The notes beneath the pieces were generated by a model. It was not told where the DNA came from, ran no database searches, and saw only the letters and a list, made by a program, of their open reading frames with translations. Positions 1-6,480 of a stretch of 17,675 nt of DNA are shown piece by piece (the stretch's first letter is position 1; every line of letters starts with the position of its first letter). Origin of the DNA: DATMNI01 sp035570275 (GTDB taxonomy: Bacteria; Acidobacteriota; Terriglobia; Bryobacterales; Bryobacteraceae). The stretch covers positions 1-17,675 of the forward strand of contig DATMNI010000020.1 of NCBI GenBank assembly GCA_035570275.1, written 5' to 3'. Both the position numbers and the translations under genes were made by a program.

Positions 1-183
1 TGCCCGTCCAAGAGTTCCGGGATAGTCGCCATTCCCGGATTTTACGAAAAGCTGCTGCCGTTTGCCGGCCGCTTTGGGGTCGAGCAGGAGGAGGCTCGCC
101 ACGCCCTCGATTCCATGCCCGGCCCGGCGATTCGTTCTTGGTGTCTTGGCGTCTTGGCGAGAGACTATAGAAAGCTGCCATGA
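1..183 (+). CDS. 3' end of an unidentified gene (cut by window start)
   Basis: Frame 1 is open from the first base to a TGA at 181-183. The first half reads like protein (…GIVAIPGFYEKLLPFAGRFG…), and a segment like this can occur near the C-terminus of short-chain dehydrogenases, but I cannot confirm the family. The last ~16 residues are encoded by the left inverted repeat (135-162) that frames the next gene, so the original C-terminus may have been replaced by inserted DNA. The stop overlaps the ATG at 180 of the GxxExxY relic. A noncoding origin is possible. Confidence 0.3.
   Translation, partial: CPSKSSGIVAIPGFYEKLLPFAGRFGVEQEEARHALDSMPGPAIRSWCLGVLARDYRKLP
135..162. repeat. Left arm of 28-bp inverted repeat flanking the GxxExxY relic
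   Basis: The reverse complement of this stretch matches 572-599 at 25 of 28 positions, including 14 consecutive bases (TCTCGCCAAGACGC). The unit is itself built of a repeated CTTGGCGT-like octamer. Confidence 0.75.
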
Positions 184-648
184 CTGAGAACGCCACTGCC
201 AAAGAGATCGTGGACGCAGCCTATCGCATCCACACCACGCTCGGACCAGGATTGCTGGAATCGGTTTACCATGCTGTGCTTGCCTATGAACTGGCTCAGC
301 GTGGACTGAGAACGGTGAGCCAGCAGCCAATCCCAGTGGTCTACGTGAACGATTCGGATTGACATTGGGTTCCGGGCCGACCTGATTGTCGAGGACCAGG
401 TGATCGTCGAAATCAAATCGGTCGAGGTTCTCGCGCCGGTTCACAAAAAGCAGCTTCTTACTTATCTGCGGTTGGCCGACAAGCGGCTTGGCCTGCTGAT
501 CCACTTCAACGCGGCGCTGATCAAATCAAGGACGGCATTACTCGAATCGTCAACGGACGGCAAGAAGAGTTTCTCGCCAAGACGCAAGGACGCCAAGAAC
601 CCCAGAGAAGCTACGGGCTTTCCACGCCTTATCGGTCGGAGGTCGTAG
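180..648 (+). pseudogene. GxxExxY-type nuclease-fold protein, two frameshifts
   Basis: The first frame (180-362) gives an N-terminus starting MTENATAKEIVDAAYRIH and containing GPGLLESVY, the motif that names the GxxExxY family (PD-(D/E)XK-like fold, function unproven). It stops at TGA 360-362. The protein continues in the next frame from about 364 (IGFRADLIVEDQ, VIVEIKSVE, LLTYLRLADKRLGLLIHFN), which includes the conserved D…E-x-K core. Near 526 a second shift returns to the first frame (KDGITRIVNG…EEFLAKTQ). The two shifts sit outside homopolymers, which favours true decay over sequencing error. The C-terminal part runs into the right inverted-repeat arm, a common feature of this family. Family assignment is confident; a functional product is unlikely unless the assembly is wrong. 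Confidence 0.8.
572..599. repeat. Right arm of 28-bp inverted repeat flanking the GxxExxY relic
   Basis: Partner of 135-162 (25/28 identity in inverted orientation). It lies inside the C-terminal coding part of the relic and encodes FLAKTQ in the family frame, so the repeat is both coding and a potential mobile-cassette end. Confidence 0.75.
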
Positions 649-823
649 ACCTCGCTAGCCTATTGATGCGACTGTTCGCGGACACCTTGCGTATCAGGTT
701 GTTGTTAGGGTCCACCTGGGCTATGTAGAGGTTACCGGCAGCGTCCACCGCCAAGCCGTAGGGGATGGCCAGGTAGGGGTCGGTAGCCCTGGAACCAGCC
801 CTCAAAACTAGGTGGGTTGCCAT
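629..823 (-). pseudogene. NHL-repeat protein fragment
   Basis: The minus strand encodes IPYGLAVDAAGNLYIAQV followed by DPNNNLIRKVSA, a textbook NHL repeat of the kind strung together in large secreted beta-propeller proteins of Solibacter-like bacteria. Upstream on the same strand (about 823-860) further NHL-like residues (VYGFAGDG) appear in another frame, so the preceding repeat is frameshifted. Only one to two repeats remain and no signal peptide, so this is a relic. It abuts the GxxExxY relic tail to tail, which suggests that the cassette inserted near or into this older gene. Confidence 0.55.
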
Positions 824-1035
824 CGCCGACCAGCAAAGCCGTAAACGCTAAATTACTTGTTTACAATATTAGGGCCAGCTTCCCAAGCCGATCACAACCC
901 TTTCAAAACTCCCATCCCTCATCCCCTCAATAACATACACCCAGAGGACCGCCCGAACTCCCGCCCTCCCATGCTTAGCTGGGAGTAGGACAGGCCGGGC
1001 GCTCCGCATCTCCCTGTCCCCCGCGAGGTTCCCAC

Positions 1036-1767
1036 ATGTCTTCCCAATCGCAAATCGACGCCAATCGTCTGAACTCTCAAAAATCGACCGGCCCCACTTC
1101 CCCCGAAGGCAAAGCCGCTTCCTCTCTCAACGCCCTGAAATCCGGCATCCACGCCGGGTCCCACATCATTCCCGGCGAAGACCGTACCGAACTCGAAGAC
1201 CTCACCGCCGCATTCCTCCTCCACCACCACCCCGCCGACCCCAACCAACTCGCGCTCGTCGATACCCTCATCGCGGCCGAGTGGACCCAACGCCGTCTCC
1301 GCCGCATCGAAGCCGAGCTTTGGGCCTACCAGATCGAATGCATCGACAAGAACCTCTCCCATGCCGACTGGATGGACGATTCCATCCAAAACAATTGCCC
1401 CGTCGGCCACTCCTACCAGAACGCTCTCGAAGCCTTCAGCCGCCTCCAGCGCCGAATCGAATACACCAACCGCATGTACCTCCGCACTCTCAAGGCCCTC
1501 CAGGATCTCCAGAAAGCCCCAATTGAACAGGCGTCAGCCTGCCCGCCCGGCACTGGGCTGCCTCGGACCGCAACCGCGGCCGATAGCCCTGGCGCCCCCG
1601 CCCCCGCCCCCGAGCCGGCATCCCCCGGAGAAATCCAGCCACTTACCCAACCAATTGGCTTTGTTCCGCCATTTACTCCTGCACCTCCATCGCGGACTTC
1701 GGGCGGGGTAGGGCGATTAGCCCCGGCGGCCTTCCTGACACTTGACCGGACGCGCTTCGATGTGTGA
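1036..1767 (+). CDS. Hypothetical protein with KSTGPxxxEGKAxSSxNALKxG N-terminus
   Basis: 243 aa. The N-terminus (DANRLNSQKSTGPTSPEGKA, then SSLNALKSGIHAG) is a recognisable motif of a large uncharacterised family abundant in Acidobacteria and Planctomycetes, often in several copies per genome. A central, probably helical region (residues ~50-165, rich in E, R, L and A) is followed by a low-complexity Pro/Ala tail (~175-220). No enzyme motif, signal peptide or membrane segment is visible. The ATG at 1036 has a good GAGG (1025-1028) at 7 nt. The third-position C bias and Pro-rich tail differ from the arg genes that follow. The gene ends inside the argF promoter: the proposed -35 overlaps its last codons. 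Function unknown. Confidence 0.7.
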   Translation: MSSQSQIDANRLNSQKSTGPTSPEGKAASSLNALKSGIHAGSHIIPGEDRTELEDLTAAFLLHHHPADPNQLALVDTLIAAEWTQRRLRRIEAELWAYQIECIDKNLSHADWMDDSIQNNCPVGHSYQNALEAFSRLQRRIEYTNRMYLRTLKALQDLQKAPIEQASACPPGTGLPRTATAADSPGAPAPAPEPASPGEIQPLTQPIGFVPPFTPAPPSRTSGGVGRLAPAAFLTLDRTRFDV

Positions 1768-1794
1768 TTATTCATTCAGGTGAATAAAAATTCA
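1742..1794 (+). promoter_or_regulatory. argF promoter with ARG boxes (ArgR operator)
   Basis: A TTGACC -35 (1742-1747) and GATTAT -10 (1766-1771) are separated by 18 bp. Bases 1781-1794 read TGAATAAAAATTCA, an exact fit to the known ArgR half-site arrangement TGAAT-wwww-ATTCA. A weaker box (TGATTATTCATTCA, 1765-1778, 12/14) overlaps the -10. ArgR bound here would block RNA polymerase. ArgR is encoded by the last gene of the same operon, so autoregulated feedback by arginine is the natural reading (inference). Confidence 0.75.
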
Positions 1795-1809
1795 ACCGAG
1801 GCGAACGTA

Positions 1810-2751
1810 ATGGCTGCTTTGTTTATGCCCAATCAGATCCTCAAGGCCAGCGGGTCGGACCTGCTCCGTGACCTCGATCTCACCGATGAAGAGTTGCTCT
1901 ACCTCCTGGACCTGGCCGCCGAGGTCAAGCAATCGCCCGCCGATTACGCTCACGTCCTGGCCGGCAAATCGATCGCCCTTCTATTTGAAAAGCCCTCTCT
2001 CCGCACCCGCCTCACGTTCGAACTGGCCATCAAGCAGTTGGGCGGCGATGCCGTCTTTGTGGATGGCCCCATCGGTGTGCGCGAGCCTCTCAAGGATGTC
2101 GCCCGCAACCTGGACCGCTGGGTGAACGGCATTGTCGCCCGCGTTTTCCTGCACTCCACGGTGGAAGGCCTGGCGCGCTGGTCGGCGGTTCCGGTCATCA
2201 ACGCCCTGTGCGACCTCTACCATCCCTGCCAGGCGCTGGCCGATATCCAGACGCTGCGCGAACGCTTTGACGATCTCACCGGCCTGAAGTTCGCCTTCGT
2301 GGGCGATGGCAACAATGTGGCCCAGTCGCTGATGCTGACCTCGCTGCGGCTGGGAATGGATTTCGCGCTCGCCTGCCCGCCGGGCTACACCCCGAATCCT
2401 GATATTGTGGCGCAGGCCGAAGGGCTGGCAGCGGTCTCCGGCGCATCGCTCACGATCACCCACGATACCGGCGAAGCGGTTTCCGGGGCGCACGCCATCT
2501 ATGCCGACGTCTGGGCCAGCATGGGGCAGGAACAGGAAGCCTTCGAGCGCAAGAAAGCCTTCCACGACTACCAGGTAAACGATGCCCTGTTCGCCAAGGC
2601 GCAGCCCGACGCCGTCTTCATGCACTGTCTCCCGGCCAAGCGCGACGAAGAAGTGACCGACTCCATTATGGAACACGCGCGCTCGGTGGTTTTCGATCAG
2701 GCCGAGAACCGCCTGCACGCGCAGAAAGCCTTGTTGTTGATGATGCTGTAA
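1810..2751 (+). CDS. argF: Ornithine carbamoyltransferase
   Basis: Cytoplasmic enzyme making citrulline from ornithine and carbamoyl phosphate, the step before ArgG. The 313-aa length is normal. Visible motifs are the carbamoyl-phosphate loop SLRTR (63-67, a variant of the usual STRTR), HPCQ (138-141), the ornithine-side loop DVWASMG, and the catalytic HCLP (272-275) followed by AKRDEEV. The SMG and HCLP motifs favour ornithine over aspartate or acetylornithine, although the SLRTR variant leaves some room for an N-acylornithine substrate. A GTG at 1780 would add 10 residues, but it abuts the ARG box and lacks a ribosome site. The ATG at 1810 has GAGG (1798-1801) at 8 nt and is preferred. First gene of argFGHR; no argB, argC, argD or argJ lies upstream in this window. 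Confidence 0.95.
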   Translation: MAALFMPNQILKASGSDLLRDLDLTDEELLYLLDLAAEVKQSPADYAHVLAGKSIALLFEKPSLRTRLTFELAIKQLGGDAVFVDGPIGVREPLKDVARNLDRWVNGIVARVFLHSTVEGLARWSAVPVINALCDLYHPCQALADIQTLRERFDDLTGLKFAFVGDGNNVAQSLMLTSLRLGMDFALACPPGYTPNPDIVAQAEGLAAVSGASLTITHDTGEAVSGAHAIYADVWASMGQEQEAFERKKAFHDYQVNDALFAKAQPDAVFMHCLPAKRDEEVTDSIMEHARSVVFDQAENRLHAQKALLLMML

Positions 2752-2758
2752 CAGTAGT

Positions 2759-2855
2759 CAGTCATCAGTTGTCAGTTATCAGTAAAACCAGCGCCCGGCG
2801 GTGTTGTCTTTACTGAAAACTGATGACTGAGAACTGATAACTAAACTGATGACTG
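2759..2855 (+). repeat. Hairpin-forming CAGTCATCAGTT-type repeats between argF and argG
   Basis: The left arm 2759-2783 pairs with 2833-2855: 12 bp (2759-2770 with 2844-2855) and 10 bp (2774-2783 with 2833-2842), separated by a 3/1-nt internal loop, with a 49-nt apical loop. A 20-nt direct repeat (2817-2836 and 2843-2862) overlaps the right arm. The sequence is AT-richer than the flanking genes and noncoding. It could be a repeat-derived intercistronic mRNA hairpin that stabilises or attenuates the operon transcript. Confidence 0.7.
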
Positions 2856-2888
2856 AGAACTGAAGACTGAGAAGACTTTGATAACCTT

Positions 2889-4100
2889 ATGACCAAACCC
2901 AAGAAAGTAGCGCTCGCCTACTCAGGCGGCCTGGATACCTCTGTCATCATTCCGTGGTTGAAGGAAAACTACGGCTGCGATGTGGTCGCGGTCTGCGGCG
3001 ATATCGGCCAGGGCGGAGACGAACTTACCGGCCTGGAAGCCAAGGCCCTGAAGACCGGCGCCAGCGAAGTGCATGTCTCGGACATGCGCCAGGAATTCGT
3101 CGCGGAGTACCTGTGGAAACTGGTCCGCTGCGGCGGCGTGTACGAGCACAAGTACCTGCTTGGCACTTCCATCGCCCGGCCGCTGCTGGCCAAGAAGCAG
3201 GTGGAAGTGGCGCTGGCCACCGGCTGCGACGCCTTCGCCCACGGCTGTACCGGAAAAGGCAACGACCAGGTGCGATTCGAACTCACCTACAAGGCGCTGG
3301 CGCCGCAGCTTCCGGTGATCGCGCCCTGGCGCGAGTGGACCATCGTTTCCCGCGAAGACGCCATCGAATACGCCCACGCGCACAACGTTCCCATCGCGCA
3401 ATCCACCACCAAGATTTATAGCCGCGACCGCAACATCTGGCACATCTCGCACGAAGGCGGCGCCCTGGAGGACCCGGCCAATGCCGCGCCGGATGAAATC
3501 TGGATGCTCACCAAGAGCCCTGCCGAGGCGCCCGATAAGCCCGGCGAGGTGACCATCGGCTTCGAACAGGGCACGCCGGTGTCGGTTGACGGCACGCGCC
3601 TGAAGGCTTTCGAACTGCTCGAAACCCTCAACGCCTTCGGCGCCGAACACGGCGTGGGCCGCATCGACCTGGTGGAGAACCGCTTCGTCGGCATGAAGTC
3701 GCGCGGCTGTTACGAAACCCCTGGCGGCACGCTGCTGATGTTCGCCATCCGCGAACTGGAAGCGCTCACCTTGGACAAGAACACGCTCCACTACAAGCAG
3801 AAACTGGCGCTCGATTGGGCCGAAATGGTCTATAACGGCCTGTGGTTCACGCCGTTGCGGGAAGCCCTGGACGGCTTTTTCGATAAGGTCAGCGAGCCTA
3901 CCACGGGCGAAGTCAAACTGCAGCTCTACAAGGGCAACGTCACGCCGCTGAGCCGCAAGTCGCCCAATTCGCTCTACTCGCTGGATATTGCCAGCTTCAC
4001 CATGGGCGCCAGCTACGACCAGAAGGACGCGCTGGGTTTCATCAACCTGATCGGCCTGCCGATGAAGGTGCGGGCGGCGCTGTCCGCCAAATCCAAATGA
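2889..4100 (+). CDS. argG: Argininosuccinate synthase
   Basis: Cytoplasmic ATP-dependent ligase joining citrulline and aspartate to argininosuccinate. The 403-aa length is typical. The N-terminus carries the ATP-pyrophosphatase P-loop YSGGLDTS (11-18). A second conserved block, GCTGKGNDQVRF (119-130), binds aspartate/citrulline and ATP, and the SRDRNIWHIS…EGGALEDP block follows. The start has no strong Shine-Dalgarno (only GA-rich repeat sequence upstream), so translation may depend on the unusual argF-argG spacer. The stop (4098-4100) overlaps an ATG at 4097, the first link of a minicistron chain leading to argH. Confidence 0.97.
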   Translation: MTKPKKVALAYSGGLDTSVIIPWLKENYGCDVVAVCGDIGQGGDELTGLEAKALKTGASEVHVSDMRQEFVAEYLWKLVRCGGVYEHKYLLGTSIARPLLAKKQVEVALATGCDAFAHGCTGKGNDQVRFELTYKALAPQLPVIAPWREWTIVSREDAIEYAHAHNVPIAQSTTKIYSRDRNIWHISHEGGALEDPANAAPDEIWMLTKSPAEAPDKPGEVTIGFEQGTPVSVDGTRLKAFELLETLNAFGAEHGVGRIDLVENRFVGMKSRGCYETPGGTLLMFAIRELEALTLDKNTLHYKQKLALDWAEMVYNGLWFTPLREALDGFFDKVSEPTTGEVKLQLYKGNVTPLSRKSPNSLYSLDIASFTMGASYDQKDALGFINLIGLPMKVRAALSAKSK

Positions 4101-4154
4101 AACGCCGGGGCTCTAAATGAAACACCGGGGCACGAAATGAAATTATGGGGCGGA
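4095..4154 (+). repeat. Triplicated 20-bp argH start region containing two 7-codon minicistrons
   Basis: Three 20-bp units (4095-4114, 4115-4134, 4135-4154) share AAATGAAA…GGGGC; the third is the start of argH. The first two encode MKRRGSK (ATG 4097, TGA 4118-4120) and MKHRGTK (ATG 4117, TGA 4138-4140). Each TGA overlaps the next ATG as ATGA: argG to mini-1, mini-1 to mini-2, mini-2 to argH. A GGGG lies 6 nt before each of the last two ATGs and could act as a weak ribosome site. Confidence 0.7.
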
Positions 4155-5525
4155 CGTTTTGAAACCGGGCCGTCGGAAGTCTTCGAGCGATTCTCGGGAT
4201 CGCTGGATTTCGACCGGCGGCTGATCGGCGCCGATATTCGCGGCTCCCAAGCCTTCGCCCGCGCGCTGGAGCGGGTAGGCATACTGTCTGCCGAAGAGCG
4301 CGCGCAGATTGTGGAGGCCTTCGACCGCATTCTGCAGGAATCTGCCGATCCCAACTTCTACGAAGGCGCAACCGACGAGGATATCCACACCCTGGTGATC
4401 CGCAAACTGAAGGAGCACGCGGGCGCGGTGGCCGACAAGATCCACACCGGCCGCAGCCGCAACGAGCAGGTATCGCTGGATACGCGGTTGTGGCTGCGTG
4501 AGGAGTGTGACCGTGCCCGCACCTTGCTGAGGGGCCTGATGTCCGCGCTGGTGGCGCTGGCCGAGCGGTATCCCGATGCCGTGATCCCCGGCTACACGCA
4601 CATGCGCCGCGCGCAGGCGGTTCTGTGGCCGCACTACCTGCTGGCCTATTTCGAAATGTTCAGGCGCGATTGCGAGCGTTTTGGCGAAGCCCACGCCCGC
4701 GCCGACGTCTTGCCGCTCGGTTCCGGCGCGCTGGCCGGCAGCGGCTTCCCGTTCGACCGTGAAGCCATCGCCAAGGACCTCGGATTCGCGTCCATCAGTC
4801 GCAACAGCATGGACGTGTCAGCGGACCGCGATTTCGCCCTGGACTTCCTCTATGCCGCCAGCGTGACTATGATTCACCTCAGCCGGCTTGCCGAAGACTG
4901 GATCCTCTATTCGAGCGAGGAGTTCGGCTGGCTGGAACTGGGCGATGGCGTGACTTCCGGTTCCAGCCTGATGCCGCAGAAGAAGAACCCCGATTCGCTC
5001 GAATTGATCCGCGGCAAGAGCGGTCGCGTCATGGGCTGCCTGACATCCCTCATGATCACCATGAAGGGCCTGCCCATGACTTACAACCGCGACATGCAGG
5101 AAGACAAGGTGCCGCTCTTCGAATCCGCCGATCAGTTGGCGGCCTCGCTCGAAATGGCGCGGGTGGTCATCGAATCCGCCCGCCTGAATACCGCCAAACC
5201 GCTGGCTGCCTCTGCAGAGAGCTGGGTGGTGGCCACCGATCTGGCCGAAGCCCTGGCGCGCGCCGGAACGCCATTCCACCAAGCCCACCAAATTGTGGGC
5301 CGGTTCGTACTGGAATCCGGCCGCCTTGGCAAGAAACCCGCCGATTGGACGCCGGAAGAGATGGCGCAGTTCGCACCCGAGTTCACGGCCGATTTCGCCG
5401 GTCTTCTGGATCCGAAGCGAGGGATGAAGTCGCGCGAGGTTGTGGGCGGCACCGGGCCGGAATCGGTTGCCAAGGCTCTCATCGGCGCCAGGAACTGGCT
5501 CATAGACACGACCCCGGAAATATAG
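4137..5525 (+). CDS. argH: Argininosuccinate lyase
   Basis: Last step of arginine synthesis: splits argininosuccinate into arginine and fumarate. Homotetrameric cytoplasmic enzyme of the fumarase/aspartase superfamily. The 462-aa length is standard. The N-terminus KLWGGRF, the TGRSRNEQV block and the signature GSSLMPQKKNP (275-285), with the catalytic serine loop, are all intact. The start at 4137 is fixed by the conserved KLWGGRF and is reached through a chain of ATGA overlaps from argG, implying translational coupling. argR starts 4 nt after the stop. Confidence 0.97.
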   Translation: MKLWGGRFETGPSEVFERFSGSLDFDRRLIGADIRGSQAFARALERVGILSAEERAQIVEAFDRILQESADPNFYEGATDEDIHTLVIRKLKEHAGAVADKIHTGRSRNEQVSLDTRLWLREECDRARTLLRGLMSALVALAERYPDAVIPGYTHMRRAQAVLWPHYLLAYFEMFRRDCERFGEAHARADVLPLGSGALAGSGFPFDREAIAKDLGFASISRNSMDVSADRDFALDFLYAASVTMIHLSRLAEDWILYSSEEFGWLELGDGVTSGSSLMPQKKNPDSLELIRGKSGRVMGCLTSLMITMKGLPMTYNRDMQEDKVPLFESADQLAASLEMARVVIESARLNTAKPLAASAESWVVATDLAEALARAGTPFHQAHQIVGRFVLESGRLGKKPADWTPEEMAQFAPEFTADFAGLLDPKRGMKSREVVGGTGPESVAKALIGARNWLIDTTPEI

Positions 5526-5529
5526 ACAT

Positions 5530-5967
5530 ATGACCAAAAGCTACCGTCAAGGCCAGATCCTCAAGCTGATCCGCGGCAAGCGCATCGGCACGCAGGAAGA
5601 ACTTGCCCAGGAGTTGAAGAACCAGGGCATCGCCGCCACGCAGGTGACGCTGTCACGCGACATCCGCGACTTGCGCCTGGTCAAAACGCGCGAGGGCTAC
5701 CAGGAAATGGCGCCCGAGGATGCCGGCCCGCAGTTTTCGCTGCTGGCCGCCGAATTCCTGCGCGACGTTTTGCGCGCGCAAAACCTGGTGGTCTTGAAGA
5801 CATCGCCGGGTCACGCCAATTCCGTCGCCGTCGCTCTCGACAACGAAGGGTGGCCCACGGTGGTGGGCACCATCGCCGGCGATGACACCATCCTGGTGAT
5901 CACGCCGGACAACCCCACCGCCGAAGCCGTGCAGGAGCGGCTTTTGGAGTTGCTGGAAGGGAACTGA
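5530..5967 (+). CDS. argR: Arginine repressor
   Basis: 145-aa transcription factor that binds ARG boxes when loaded with arginine. The N-terminal winged helix-turn-helix (1-75) includes the recognition-helix segment VTLSRDIRDL (39-48). The C-terminal hexamerisation/arginine domain (80-145) carries SPGHANSVAVALD and GTIAGDDTI, where the Asp pair (118-119) contacts arginine in characterised ArgR proteins. It sits 4 nt after argH at the end of the operon whose promoter contains a consensus ARG box, so it likely controls its own synthesis. No argR-specific promoter is obvious. Confidence 0.95.
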   Translation: MTKSYRQGQILKLIRGKRIGTQEELAQELKNQGIAATQVTLSRDIRDLRLVKTREGYQEMAPEDAGPQFSLLAAEFLRDVLRAQNLVVLKTSPGHANSVAVALDNEGWPTVVGTIAGDDTILVITPDNPTAEAVQERLLELLEGN

Positions 5968-5968
5968 A

Positions 5969-6007
5969 ATGGGCGGCCGGTCGATACACTGCTGTGCGAT
6001 ACACTGA
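5969..6007 (+). other. Possible 12-codon leader ORF before hicB
   Basis: The ATG at 5969, just after the argR stop, is preceded by GGAAGGGA at a suitable distance and encodes MGGRSIHCCAIH before TGA 6005-6007. The proposed hicB GTG follows 4 nt later (6012). A 10-bp direct repeat CGATACACTG (5982-5991 and 5997-6006) lies within it. It may couple hicB translation to the arg transcript; the repeats could alternatively be an operator. Confidence 0.3.
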
Positions 6008-6011
6008 AGAC

Positions 6012-6239
6012 GTGAACCTCTCGATCGAACTCGACAGAGAAGACGATGGCCGCTGGATCGCGGAAGCCCTTGAACTGCCGGGCGTCATGACCTACGGGCA
6101 GACCCGGGAGGAAGCCATTAGCAACGCGGAGAAACTTGCGATCGATGTGATCGCCGACCGGGTTGCACATGGAGAGTTGCAGCCATCCGCCCTCAATGTT
6201 TCCTTCCAGGTCTTGCGTGAGCAGTTGGCCGGCAACTAA
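6012..6239 (+). CDS. hicB: HicB-family antitoxin
   Basis: 75 aa from the GTG at 6012 (an in-frame GTG at 5994 would add six residues). The sequence NLSIELDREDDGRWIAEALE, followed by LPGVMTYGQTREEAI, is the degenerate RNase-H-like HicB fold, with the usual LPGV and A/YG-xTxEEA motifs. It is the short type, with no C-terminal helix-turn-helix or ribbon-helix-helix, so promoter autoregulation through this protein alone is doubtful. The start at 6012 matches the usual family N-terminus (x-NLSIE) and lies just after a leader ORF. hicA begins inside its last codons, the coupled antitoxin-first order. Confidence 0.8.
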   Translation: MNLSIELDREDDGRWIAEALELPGVMTYGQTREEAISNAEKLAIDVIADRVAHGELQPSALNVSFQVLREQLAGN

Positions 6240-6429
6240 AGCAAGCCGCGTCCTGGCCGCGCTCTTGCGAATCGGCTGGCGTATCGTCCGGACATCCGGC
6301 TCCCACAGACTCCTCCGCCGCCAAGGTTGGCCCGACTACGAGTTCGCCTTTCACGACAAAGCTGAAATTGGTCGCGCCATGCTTTCTCGCATTGCCAAAC
6401 ATACCGGACTGAAGCCTGAAGATCTCTGA
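6217..6429 (+). CDS. hicA: HicA-family mRNA interferase toxin
   Basis: 70 aa from the GTG at 6217, overlapping hicB by 23 nt. The dsRNA-binding-like HicA fold is recognisable: a first helix ASRVLAALLRIGW, then RTSGSHRLL with the catalytic His of the G-S-H motif (H30), a C-terminal helix (EIGRAMLSRIAKHTGL) and the PEDL end. HicA toxins cleave mRNA or tmRNA without ribosomes; HicB masks the site. An upstream ATG at 6163 is open but would put non-homologous residues within hicB, so it is not used. All key residues are present, so the toxin could be active. Confidence 0.8.
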   Translation: MSSWPATKASRVLAALLRIGWRIVRTSGSHRLLRRQGWPDYEFAFHDKAEIGRAMLSRIAKHTGLKPEDL

Positions 6430-6480
6430 CTTGCGAAGCGGCTTGAGACTCCGCGATCGCCAGCCTGCAAAGCCCCTGCT

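Noticed and set aside
1780..1809. GTG start adding 10 residues to ArgF
   Set aside because: It abuts the ARG box and start site, has no Shine-Dalgarno, and the extra residues are not typical of the family.
2759..2862. Possible CRISPR-like direct repeats
   Set aside because: Units overlap, are inverted as well as direct, and have no spacers of constant length; no cas gene is present.
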